Source: Hymenolepis diminuta
Taxonomy: Eukaryota > Platyhelminthes > Cestoda > Cyclophyllidea > Hymenolepididae
NCBI GenBank assembly: GCA_900708905.1
Contig: CAADRB010000001.1
Coordinates: 4,787,907-4,851,906, forward strand
Direction of reading: 5' to 3'
DNA length: 64,000 bases
Shown: one piece after another, positions 25,681 to 38,623 of the stretch
How the letters are laid out: every line of letters starts with the position of its first letter
Numbering within the stretch: position 1 is the first letter of the stretch
The notes under the pieces: model-generated
Databases searched by the model: none
What the model was told of the DNA's origin: nothing
What the model saw: only the letters and a program-made list of their open reading frames with translations
Translations under genes and position numbers: made by a program

Positions 25681-28600
25681 TCGTTATTTGTTAGCTACAA
25701 ACTGTTAGTTGTTATCTAACTCTAACAGATTCAAATGAAATATGAAATCATAATTTGAGATCATAAAATGCATGTGAACGATGCTCAGTGATGTACGCAA
25801 AAACTTTGAAAATGACTGTTGAAATAAAATTGATTTCTAATAGGAAAAAGAACAGCAATTTGACGAATGCAAATAAATCTTATTTTTACGACTTTGTTTT
25901 ACTTCAACAAAATATCAAATATGAAGGCAATTTTAAAATGCATTTTTTATCGTAATAATTACTCTTAATAAACAATAAATGTTAAATACTCCTGTTAAAC
26001 TTATTTATTAATAAAGGTATTTGATATCCGAACAATTAACATTATTCAAATTTTCGCGTCATAGACGGCAAAATCTAATGTTACCTTGTAAACCAAAAAC
26101 ATTATTCACTTAAACTTGCAGTTAAAACAAATATTCTCTTACAATATCAAATGAATAAGTTTTACATATCATGTTATAGGTGAAAAATTAACTTTATCAT
26201 CAAATTCCGTACATTTTCAATATTTAGAAAAAACGATTTGTTAATTAAATTTTGTTTAGCAGGTATAATTGCAGATTCCACTGTTGAAAACATTTGCCCA
26301 ATTTTGTACAAGTCGGGAAATTATAACGACAAAGTGTGCACAAATGGTCACACAAAATGCCAAACTCTTCACATCAAAACACCCAGAATATTTGAGGCAG
26401 AGGGGGGTAGAAAATAATTAATGATAAATGATAATGATGATTATAAAACCCCTAAAAATTCTCAAATAAATATTACAAAATTCATTTCAGGTCACATTTG
26501 CAAGTTTAAAAATTTCCATATTCTGTTAATTTTGCATGAATTCTTAGATTAAAACATCTTAATACGTAATACATTTAAATTTAATTGGGTACAGCAGCAA
26601 ATTGAAAAAAACCGTATTAAACAGATTGTTGGGTTATAAGTATTATAATAATTAAAAAATAAATGCCACTCAGTACATCTTCAGTGTAGACGTTCTTCAA
26701 ATATTTTCAATTAATTGTGCCTCTTTGGGTGTAGCATTTATAATAATTTGATGTCTTGATTTTTTGTCTAATATTTATTTGTGCAATATTCAATTAAACT
26801 TAGAATAATTATTTTTAAAAACTTTTTAGTTTGTTAAAATAAAATGATCTATAACAGGAACAAAAGACCGCTGATTTCCGTTATTACTTTTCAAATTTAA
26901 TGTCGGTTAAAATTTGACAATAAAGTGGTTGCTTTTCCTATTGATTTCGCTACAAATCAAATTTAATGAATAAAGCCCTGTTTTGTAGAACGCACACGTG
27001 TAAAAGACTTTCGATTTAGTTGAGCTGCGTATTTGCCAAATATGAAAGTGAAGGCATAAGTAGCACATTAAAGGGGAGGACTTACCAGGTAATTGGATAC
27101 TTCGAATCACCAGATCCTATGATAAGTGCTTACTAGTGTAACTCGAAAGATAATTAATATATCAACTGGAGTGATATTGTTCAAATACGTTTTGCATTAG
27201 TGCAAATCAAAATAATATCGTCAATTCATTGGTTCCGTAGTTTATTCATATAATTAAAACAATCAACAATTAGAACACATAACTGAATTAATCTGACATT
27301 ATTAACATTATTTTCCAAAAACGTTGGTCAGGTATTATAAAGTTATTTTCATGAGAAGGCTGTTAAATTTAATTGAATTCAAATTTTTTAAATATTCTTC
27401 TATAAGAGGAGAATGGTTGAACAAATAAGACGGGATTTTGCAATAAATGAGATAAAATAAAATTTGAATATTTAACTATCAAATATTCGGTTTTGTTGTC
27501 GCCAACGTAAAATAATAATCAAGGACAAAGGCAGTGGATTCACTTACTCAAATTAATATTGATTCATTTCAGCAATAGCCTGGAACGTGATAGTTCGAAT
27601 GGAAAATTGTATACTTTAGCAAAAATAAGCGTCCAGATTTTTTTAATGAAATTTATCAACATAAAAATTTGAATTCATTTGTACATATGAACACGAGCAA
27701 TTTGATATTTATTATTAAACATATCATAAAAGCAGTTTTAGTTTTTCAAACAGCAACGACATTGACTATCAAATGTCAAATACTACTATGAGCATTTTAT
27801 TGCTAGATATCTTGGTGTCTTTTCTTTTATTAGTATAGATAACTTCCCAAAGATATCAACATAGAACAGTAATGATAACAGTTTATAATAAAAAATCATT
27901 TTGTTGAAAGCTAATTACAATAAATGATGCAATAGTTTTCAGTTGTTTTAATGAAAGTAGAAATAAAGATGTCACGTACCAAATTGGAATTCTCGAAATT
28001 TATATAATTATAAATGCTAGCTCTTTGAAAGAAACTTGTAATGAAATTAATAAATTAATGTTAAAATTTCGGGTGCTTAAAAAATATGAGAAGGGAGTTC
28101 AGCTTCAAGGCATGGAACATGGTTAGATTTTTCCATACGTACCCCCTATCACATTCTGAACTATAACCTTTCAAGTTTTTTCTCAGTTTTCTTTCAAAAG
28201 GAGCTTTGACGGTTGAAATTAAATAACCGATTTTTGCATCTCAAAAGTCTTCCACAATTAGAGTGATATTATCTATAGTTTAATGCAATTGAATTTATTA
28301 CATTTTATGAACTTCATATAATTTTCATAATATAAAACTTTTCATAATAATATTAATAGTAGTACAAAGGGTTTTTAAACATGTTGTCCGTTAAATACTG
28401 TGCTTTATAATAGCATCAAATATAAATATGTTTAAAACTAAGGACATGGGTACTATTCAATATATTTTAGGTTAAAAAGATAAAAGAACAAAGCTTCGAC
28501 GATTATTTATCAGTTCTATGATTAAAGAAATAATTTTATTGATTTCACAAAGTATTTTTGTAGTCATATAACGTTTAATTATTTTTCTCTATTTTAAAAT

Positions 28601-29220
28601 TGCCTATCAAGCATTTATATTAAATCTAACCTATGCATCAAAACTAATCATTTTTAGGAAATGCTGAATAGTATTTATACAATTTTTAACAGTTTAATGT
28701 TTGAGTTACTGATTATGGCTACGCCAAAATAAAATATTAAATAAGATGATTTATTTTTATTGAAGAAAATTTAAATTGACAAATAATTGTTCACTACTTC
28801 AAAGAATTTACATTTTCCATATTATTTACCGAAATTACGGGCTGCTACTTCTAGGAATATCGATTAAATTTCCGGAGTTTACTTCATTCCGTATAATTAT
28901 CAAACAATTTATTATCATAACACGTAGCAAGCATAAAATATCTATCTCTCTGGCGATTTATGCAATACGGAAAACAAAGAAAAGTTTTCGGAAATCGTCT
29001 TCTCTCTTATTGCGTTATTATGTCATACGCTGCCTTTTACGTCAATCTCCTTTGAGGACGCCAATGATAACTTGAATCAGTTAGAGGTAATTTAAAAGTA
29101 ATGTATCTCACCCCCACTGTGAAGTCTTCCACGACAATGTCGTTGCAGTACAACTTCGTTGTCCTTTTTGCCAAAATGTCTTGATCAGTGCAAACGCATT
29201 TGGGCCAATCTCTAGTGCTT
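25681..29220. other. AT-rich spacer
   Basis: No supported gene. A possible 31-base exon on the minus strand (27090-27120, donor CTG|GTAAGT) has a weak acceptor and no partner. The open frames at 28776-29075 (+) and 29037-29246 (-) overlap on opposite strands and show no motif. Confidence 0.5.
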
Positions 29221-29228
29221 TTTCTTAG

Positions 29229-29382
29229 CGGTCGGCACAGATACATGATAAATACGGAGAATCTGAGGAAATTGGTCCTGATAAACCTGTTACTTTTGCA
29301 ACTGGAACAATATCAAAAGTGGTTGCACAAAATGCAGGCAATATTAATCAAACTGCTGCATCTCCTTATGTTCTCTCAAACT
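29229..29382 (+). pseudogene. Short relic ORF of an unidentified element
   Basis: Between in-frame stops the plus strand reads RSAQIHDKYGESEEIGPD, then KPVTFATGTISKVVAQNAGN and INQTAASPYVLSN. The amino acid composition is balanced and unlike chance translation of AT-rich DNA. No start or splice signals were found, and the family is not recognised. The element could be a transposon or a retrocopied gene. SPYV followed closely by SN also occurs in the minus-strand relic near 23.85 kb, which may be coincidence. Confidence 0.3.
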
Positions 29383-29399
29383 AAGATCTCTTTATATCA

Positions 29400-32300
29400 G
29401 TCTTGTTGGATCTATCTAGAGAATCTCACGTCGTATCTTGCTGACCTTATATTCAAAGTGATCTGAGATTATACCTCCTTAAGTTTGTCATAACCAGTAT
29501 AGTCATTAGCCACCCTCACCATATATTTCCTACTCGAGTGTACCAAAAGTAATAAGTCCGGAAATGTCACTACCTTCTCTTTTACTCGATTTAAACACCT
29601 TTTTCTGGACCTAAAAATCTTCCATTTTTACTCTCGGCTTAATCGCAATGGTCTGATTAATCACATATTTATCAGTGTGTAAAGGTGATCTCTCGCATTC
29701 CAGGGGAGGAGACCAAGGGAAAGAGTCTTAATTCCTTCTGGTAAAGTACGGGACGCCACCCCATGCTGATATTTAAATTGGGATGCGTAATCGCGAAACC
29801 TCTATTTTCTGTTACTACTTTTAACTTCCAAAATTCCTAGACTCAGCGCACTCATCAACCAGAATGTTACGGCGATAGCTTCAGAAAAACTTAGAAAAAA
29901 TTCACGGTTGATACAAAATTCCATCGGGCAAAAAAATAACTTTGCCGGGCAACATTCTAATTCAAGACAGTTAAATCAACAATTTACTCTTCATTATTCA
30001 TAAAATATACATTTTTGTTAAAATCTATGAAAATTATTTGCTTATGCCTTGAAGAAATTTGGCATATTTGCTGAAGTTTACATAAAGCCGTTATTATTGA
30101 CTTCTGACAGTCACAAGTATTTTGGAAAGCTGATATGTTCATAACAAAATAACTTTTCCCTTCCAGAGAAGGTATTTTGGCTCTGAAACATTTACATATT
30201 CAGCAACAAAAGTATTGATGAGGATTTGAGGTGGGATTTAAAAACCAAAATGTTATTTAATTCAAAGTTTTAATGATTAATTATTGCATTTTCTTTTCGG
30301 AAATACGAACTTTTACTTCAAAACCCATATATATTGGTTCAACTCTGAAAACCCGATTGAGATCGCAAATCCATATTCTGTGACTTACTCTTATCCACCG
30401 AACATTTTATTGAACTTAAAACCATCTGACTCCAACTGTATCGCTTGCAATTTCGTGACTTCAATCAAACTTTTTATCAAATTTTACAGCAGCAACAGAT
30501 TACTTGACTTATTTAGCATCATGGCTCTCTTTTGAATATTTCAGATTCATGACTTTTTGTATACTCGAAAGATTCTTAAATATGTTGTAAATTATATGCA
30601 GACCAAGCAGTGTAAACTACTGAACTTCTGATATATTATTAATCAATCCAATTATTTTGCCATAATATTCATAAAGAGGCTACCAGACAATCGAGGTTAT
30701 AAATTAGAAAATTGCATTGTAAATGCACAGTTAGTTTAATTCCTCGGAATATAATTGGGCAGAAAATAGGCAATGTAATACAAATTTATTCTACTATGTC
30801 GGTATACATTTTAATTAAGTTGGATGACATTATTTAGTTTTATTTTAGGAACTATAGCAATTCGAACGTTTATATTCAAGCAGTTGATACTTATTTTATG
30901 AAATCTGGGGATATGATGCTTGAAGGCAAAAATATTAAAAATATATTTTGCAAGAAAGGTAGATGCCTTTCTGCACGCGGTTCACATATACCGATTAATT
31001 ATTTGCATTTATGTTTGATATTTTGCGATCTATTACTTTTTGATCTAATTTTTCAACATATATGCTTGTATGATCCCGTTAATCACAAGTGTATAACACC
31101 GTGTTCCTAAGGTTTAGGTGGTTTGAAATGAAGAGCGTTGACTCAACTCCGATTTTGCGTTTTCTGTGGCTGTATGAAATTATCCAAATATGAACGAATA
31201 TGTGAGTTAGGCATGCAAATTTTGTGTTCAACTTTTTTAATTTTTTTGGTCTAAGGAAAAACTTTTTAATTCTAATATCATTAATTTTTCTGTTATCCAA
31301 CTTGTCAAATTGTAAATTACAGAAATTTAAAGCTTCCATTATTCCCTTAATAATTCAATTGAAGACTGCATGTAAATGCAATACCATTTGGGATAGAAAA
31401 TTTGCCTTAATACTTTATTTGCGTCTTTTTCTTTGATGAGAGCCATTTTCTATTTTGTCTACCAATTTTTACCTTTGCTTATGCAGGAGTTATTAGATGT
31501 ACAATAAAAAAGTTGAAATATTTTAATAGACTTCAATATTTTGATGAAAATTTTTATTATTTAAGGCCAACGTGGACTTTTTATCATGGATTTCAAATCT
31601 TCAACGGCTGGGCAATAAAAATTTGTTGAATAATTTTTTGTAAAAATAGGTAATTTGAAAGTGCAATGCAATTTTAAAGACATTATAATACCCAATCAAA
31701 ACAAAACCGAAAGTGATTGTAGCTTGTAAATGAAGTGAGACTTATAAATAAGGTATCTTTGATTTCAAGTTAAAATACCGAAAGAAGAAATACATTATAT
31801 CATCATATAAGACAAGAAAATTTTATTTTAATATGAATTATTTTAAAGGTTTACATTAGAATATTTCGGATCGTAAAATATATAGAGGTCTTTACGCTTC
31901 TTTTAAAATTGTATTATCTCAAAAATTGTATATTATCTAACTAAAATTAGTTAAGTGAATTGCATATTAATTAAAAAAGGAAATAATTTTAAATGTACTG
32001 GCAATTTTTTAAAAAAATGTGAGAGGACGAAAATAATGTGGTGTTAAAGAAGATAACTACACTGACAAGCTAAGCGAAAACTTGTTCTGACTGTAAGGGG
32101 TTTTCCTTATCTCACATACTGTCAGTTTTGCTAAATTTGCTTCCGGGATGTCTTTTTCACTGTACTGGTTGATTTTTTATTGTTTTGTATTTTAAATAAT
32201 ATAATAAACTATAAAAAATGTTGTTGTTACGTCATATAATTAAAATAATTAACCCTTTTTGTAATGCAATTTATGTAAAAAGGACTTTTAATCAAATTTT

Positions 32301-35300
32301 CTCGGTGCATCATGCAACAGGCAGTTTGAAAAGACATTAAATTTACTAAATCAAAGGATGCATACAATGAACAAATCTTAAATTCATCACGATGAATATT
32401 CGTAAACTTTGCTGCTGGAAAAAATTTCAAATCTATGAAAAAGTTAATTCTTGTTTGCCATTAAAAAAACGTTCTAATGATAACATCAAATAAAATTTCC
32501 CTATAATTAATGAAAACGAAATTTTAACTTATGGAAGCGCGATGACAAATTATTGTCATTATTTTGTTTCATAAATCGTCCAATCAAATCAAATCTGCAT
32601 TTCATTTTAAGCAGTTTCAAAATATGTCCCAGGAGTACCAAGCGTTCAATAAAATATCAAATTGTGAATAAAAGTCATGAAAGTCGGTTTTTTCCCGGTA
32701 ATGGTTACATTTATTGAGAATGCTTTCATAAAAATCTTTTCTTCAGGAGTTTGAGGTCACCTTTAAGGGCAAATATTGATAAACGCAATTAAATGTTCAT
32801 TTTTAAAAGCAGAGGATCGCATTCCCTTGCAGTGTCAAAATTCTCTATCTGCATTTAACTCTACTAAGTGTTATTGAAGAAAAAGTTCCTCTACCGGAGT
32901 GACAGAGTTTTTTAGACCAAGAGGGGGAGGGAGAGGGTAGTTCTTAGCCCATTGTTGGGGTTACGGCACTTTAGTTTGCATAGGCCAACTGGATTCATTT
33001 TTTGTCTAAATTACTTGCACTTAACGAATGGTAAATGAATGGACTAGATTTTAAAGCATGAAGTATATTTGGTATATTTTTTCATTCCATATAATCATCG
33101 TTCCTTGAAATATTCATTTTAAATTCCAAATACGATGTAATGTGGCATTTATGCTCATTCATTTTTCCGTAATGGTAGAACCCTTATATGCATATATATA
33201 TATATATGGAAATCCAGGTGAAAATTTAATTTGATATAGAGTTATATAGATTAAACATCAACATAAATTATATATGGCGGTAATTTATTAAAGATAAATA
33301 TAAAAATCAAACAAAAAATTAATGAAAATAATGAGTCATTTCTGCTGTATAAGGTTATGTTATGAATGAGCATATTTAAAATGCAGGTCAAGAAGAAGCT
33401 TATTAGATCTGATCTAGAAAGTAAAAATAGATTATAACTTCTCCCAGTACATTTTGCCTTGAGTAAGCCGCAGTGAGTAGATTTATATCAAAATTATCTC
33501 CGCTAGTCTCATTTACATGGTTGGGCAGCAATAAATGTTGGTCAGTAGTGTACCATGGACAACTATTGATATTAATCTACAGATCAACAAGCTCTAAATA
33601 TAGTGGAAATAATCTAATTGATGAATCTGGGAGTCAAATGTTACAGATTGAAAATTATTACACTAAAATGTAAATTCTTTGTCTTGAAATTATGGACAAA
33701 TGCCATCTCGATTTTAGGTAAAAATATTTACAATACGACTATAAACATATTTCTGACACCCTCTTCGTTTCACGCCTCATCGGATTTGCCAGTATTTCTG
33801 CTTTCTCCGAGATGATACTGTGATTAAGTCATGTAAAAGCCTTTTGCTGTGCCATGGACAACCATAAAATCTCATAAGAAAATTTTAAGCTTTTAAGAGA
33901 GATGCAGATATCTTGATGGGTGTTTTATAAGGTTAAAGATTTAATTTTACTCTATGCATTCCAATATGTAAGCAATCTTTCTCATTCGGTTTCTCTTCCT
34001 TTCGAGGGTTGCTTGTTCCTGTTCTTAACCGAAACCTTTTTCTAGCATCATATAACACACATAACTTTAGAAGTAAACCAAAAATTTACTATTTTAGATA
34101 ATTAAATGAAAATAACCGGATAGTTCATCAGCTTGAATTGCCGACAGATAAGTTGTATTGTCTAGAAATGGTTTTAATTTATTGTTCGCATCTGTGTATT
34201 GACAACTAATATTTACTTTAATGTATGAGATTGACGCCGAAAAACTCATAAACCGAATTAGCACTTGATAGTGAAAACAAATCAAACCAACAACGTGATA
34301 ACAAATGGGACAATGACGGACTGGTAACTCCGTGTTCCAGCATCTACTTTATTGGCATAAAATATTTGCACTAATCTGAACAGATCTGTTGAACATTTTG
34401 ATTACTGGATGATCTCTGACAAGCGATTATATTTTCGTATTGTAACTAGGCTTACTATTAACATTGACAATCAGGATTTCATGTTTAATATACCGTAAAA
34501 ATTATTATGAAATGATTTATTGCTGATAAGATAGTGGTTTTTCCTGCAGTGGTTATTTCATTTGATTACAGAGTCGAGGATTGCTATTTGGGTGCATATT
34601 GCATGATATAGTTAAGCTTTCCAAAACTTACCAAAAGTAAGTGTTAGAAAACGATGTTCTACGTATTTTTCATATTACCTTTATTTAATTTCAATTTTAA
34701 TGGCGGGCTCTCACACCAACTGTGTATTTAATGAAAAAATTTAGGTGAATTAGCATATAGTGCAGGTAAATATGCCAAGGCATTTTGCATAAAAGCTTTG
34801 ATCATTTCCTCATGCCAGGTAAACAACGTGAAACCTGATTATTGTACGAAGGAACAGAGATAAACGTACAGCTATAAATGAATTGAGGTCAATTATATTT
34901 TCTTAGCATGAAGATTGAAATGTTTTAAAAGAAAAATTTTTATTCTATTGAAAAAATAATGATTAAAATCACAAATCTCGTCATATATTTGAAATTGGGG
35001 GTTCAAGCCAATAGCGTAAGTTTTGATCGGATTAGTAACAAATATACCTATAAATTTTTAATAGGTAATCCCTAGATAACGCAAGCTTTCTGCGACCTTA
35101 GGTCATATTTGTCAACTTTATGACTAAACCGTAGCTGGTTTAATAAATAAACTGCAAAGCAGATGATAGGCTTGTTCAAAGGAGATTTATTATGGACAAA
35201 TAGAAGATTGAAAAATAAATTCCATTTAAATTAAGTTTCTACAGTTGCATGGGGAAACGCATCCAATTAATTTATTTATTTTTGGTTAGTTTAATTCATA

Positions 35301-36640
35301 ATCTCCGTTATTAAATTTTAGAAAGTTTGTTTGGCTAATGGAAACATTTTATAATGTTGTATTGTTGTCGCATGCTGAAATGTGTTTTCACACTGTATTG
35401 TTAATTGTTGACATACATTTATTAGCATTCAACGAAGTGAATTTATCAGACTAAGTTACGTCGTCGGCTGATGAAAAAGACAGAAAATACCAATGCCTTT
35501 CAATTAATTGAATTACCAAACATTTACACACCTGCTTTAAGTGCTCAATTGAAAGAGGTTCCATTTATAATCTGTTTTGTTTAAAATATGGAAAATTTAA
35601 ACTTCATATTAATGAAATAGAAGATTACTAGTATCTATGACTTAACTGAAATTTAATTTAAAACATCGAAAATTAAAATTTATTAAAAAAAGCGTTGAGG
35701 AGATTCTGCTTTAACCATTCATTATTCATTCATCATTTCTTGACAGGAATGCAGGTACATTTCAAACGGTGATGTCATTCTGTTAATGAACAGTCAATAA
35801 AATACGTTCAATCCCCATAGCAAATGTGTTAACTCTTATCATTTTGCTAAATTTATGCTCAGATATTACGGCTTGTGAAATTAAAATGTTGTGCTGATTA
35901 TTCGCATTAATCTTTAATAAGAACTTGGATCGTATTTATCATCAAAATCAAAATTTTAAATCATCCTTATTTTTTCATTACTAGAGACATATGTTTAAAA
36001 TTATCAAGTCATCTATATTTAATGGAAATGAATTCATAATGTTTTATTGGGGCCTGAAGTTTTGTTTTTTAGATTATACTCAATAAGAAAGCACCGCTTT
36101 TATGCTAACTTCTGGATCCATTTTTACAGTTGTGGAGATAAAAAACATTTCCAAGATAATTAAATATAAATAAAGAAAGCGTTCAAATACAGCACATATT
36201 TACTGTTTTGATATAATACCCAATAGCAATGTCTGCATTTGATATTAAGAGGCTGAGTAATGAAGACTCCAAAATACTGTTCATCAGAGATCCGATTCTC
36301 ATTCAAATGGCTCCCTAAATGCTTGTTCAGTTAAATACCTCAATTTCAAATTCGAAAATCGAATTCGACAGAGAATGTAATTTTTATAGCATAAGATGCA
36401 ATAGAATAGAAAAAGATACGTTAAATATTGAAATTTTAATTCCTTGAAGAAGTTACTCAATGGGATCATTGCGAGAGTTTTATGAAGCATAATGTTGAAT
36501 GAAAGTGTATGAAAATTGTATCAGATGAATGTTTTCATTAACAATTATTAAATTGAATTCAGCTTTAATTCTCTTAATTGCTTGTAAAAATGCAAGGTCA
36601 GATTAACTGCGTTTAAAATATTAAGTGGTTTGTGGGATTC
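29400..36640. other. AT-rich region, no supported gene
   Basis: One internal-exon candidate (30849-30958, +) has a reasonable acceptor (TTATTTTAG), 36 open codons and donor AAAG|GTAGAT, but no partners. A G-rich tract (GAGGGGGAGGGAGAGGG) lies near 32921 and could form a G-quadruplex if a fourth run joins. A TA repeat lies at 33192-33207. The frames at 30284, 31079, 31224, 33473 and 33618 lack support. Confidence 0.5.
33192..33207. repeat. (AT)n microsatellite
   Basis: Eight AT units. Confidence 0.85.
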
Positions 36641-36649
36641 ACAATGCTA

Positions 36650-37010
36650 ACAAAGCTGATTGAATCACGCGCACTAGAACTTTCTGGGAAATGCGGAGAT
36701 GTAACCGGTCGCGTAGAGAACAAGCACGGCGTGTGTGCAGGGCCCTCCTCAACCAATCAGCAATCAAGATCCCTGGAACCTAGCGTGGTTTTGTATTTAA
36801 TGACTAAGCTTTTGACACACAAAAAAAGTAACGAAGTGGTCAATAGACCCTCTCCACTCAGCATCTTTCTGGTTCTTACCACTTTGAGCATAGCTTAGCT
36901 AATTTGGGAGTAAACTGGTACCTGAGGATTCTGCTAGAGGCTATTCGGACTGGTTAGAAGGATTACTTAGGTGTAGCAAGAAGACTTATTGGTGCAGCAG
37001 CCGCTAAAGG
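36650..37010. other. GC-rich island of unknown nature
   Basis: The block is clearly GC-richer than the AT-rich flanks, with CCGGTCGCGTAGAG, GGCGTGTGTGCAGGGCCC and a CCAATCAGCAATCAAG stretch followed 40 bases later by TTTGTATTTAATG. An 88-codon plus-strand frame crosses it (36632-36898) but has no recognisable domain. An LTR, a promoter or a short interspersed element are all possible; no terminal repeats or RNA polymerase III boxes were confirmed. Confidence 0.3.
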
Positions 37011-37660
37011 TTGCGCACTTTCTTCCACTAGTAAAGTTAGATAAAATAATAATAATCTTCACAATCCTAATATGATGGCATTTACTTTTTTAGCTTAATT
37101 TGATTAAAAACGAATAAATTATTGATTTACTTAATCTTATGAGCGCATTTGGTGAAAAAATAAACTGATGAAACTCTCAATTTCCGATTGTTTTGCTCTT
37201 TGGTCCAAATTTATCTGTGTTTGAAAGGCAATTCATGGCCGTTTTTCTTTTATAAATAATTTAAAATATACAATTGTAGTTGTGGCTATTTCTGTGGGAA
37301 ATTATCCCTATTAGGAATCAAGTCTCGTAAGAGAGCCACTTAAAGCATATAAAGCAGTTCCTGAATGATTGTATTGGAAACTTACTCCTTGCCGTTTGTG
37401 TCAAGTTTGTCTTATTCGAATAGCTTCTCGGATAATTATAAATGAAAACAAGTAGTTTTGTTTGCGTTCATATATTTTAAGTGCGCGGTAGAATAAAAAA
37501 TTTATATTTCTCTCAAGGGGAAAATATAGTGATGAATAATTATCAATTATATTCATAAAAATAAAAATTTTATTTTTTATTTTCTTCCCTGTTTTATTGA
37601 AATAACAATTAACACGAATATTTTTTTATTTGAAATGATATGAATTGTACTTCAACGTAC

Positions 37661-37921
37661 CTTTGAGTTGAATTGCAATGAGTTTACGTTATCAAAACAA
37701 AAACTGGTATTTTTCCATCTTCTGGCTGGAATATTGGCTTGTACATCATAAAAGTTGGCCACAAAAGTTGAAATGAACAAACCATTTGCATATTTATATG
37801 AATATCTTTGGACATTGATGTATTTGAATTTATCCTGAAGAAGAATTGACTTTTTCTGGGGAAACTGCAGGAACGTCCAAATTTTTACCAAAGAAACAGC
37901 AGGAAAATTTTATGTACCTGC
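37661..37921 (-). CDS. Possible exon of an unidentified protein
   Basis: On the minus strand a frame is open from about 37921 to the donor TCAAAG|GTACGT at 37661. If the acceptor TTCTTCAG at 37836-37835 is used, the exon is 174 bases, starts DKFKYINVQRYSYKYANGLF and ends in LQFNSK, a whole number of codons. The translation looks protein-like (aromatic-rich, one Cys) but no family is recognised and no neighbouring exon was identified. It lies about 700 bases downstream of the minus-strand micro-exon gene and need not belong to it. Confidence 0.25.
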
Positions 37922-38623
37922 GAAATGGTTTTCTAAATTTACAAACATGAAAATTGAAGCATTGGATATTCTCTTTCCTAAAACTCACTAAACCGCAAAT
38001 AGAGGCAAATTAAATCCCTATTTTTAACTTTTAAAGATGATATAGTTTAGATGTAGTTTGAATTTTACTTAAGCACAATTTGTATAATTGAACATTAATG
38101 CACTCCCTTATTGCATATTTGATTCATTTTTTTGAATGTCGAAATCAATAACTGAATATTTAATTTCACTATATCTAAATTTGGTTTATCGGCTATTTAA
38201 TTAATTAAAATTAACATTTAAAATATCGTAGGTGAAAACGGACATCCCCCTAAATGTAATAAATCGTCATATCATTAGCATTGATAACATACAGAAATTC
38301 CAGTCTAATCTATCAATGACCTAAAATCGATGATAAAATCGTTCAATATTTAATTAACAATCCTTAATTGAGGTGAAAGCCCTATTAAAATTCTTGATAA
38401 GTTGTCAATGATCTTAGTCATTGTCAACCTTCGCAAAATATTGACTTAAGATGATTTACATTATTTAAAAACGTAAAATTTGATTTATGTGTAAATTAAA
38501 TTAAAAAGTCTTCCTGCTAAATTTCCCTAAGGTTGTTTATTGCAAGTAGGATTATCGTTTATGATAGAAAGAATAAAATGCTTGTCACAGATTAAGGCCC
38601 CAAGGAAGTGTTTTAAAATGTCG

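Noticed and set aside
27090..27120. 31-base exon with a strong GTAAGT donor on the minus strand
   Set aside because: Weak acceptor without pyrimidine tract, asymmetric phase, and no partner exons.
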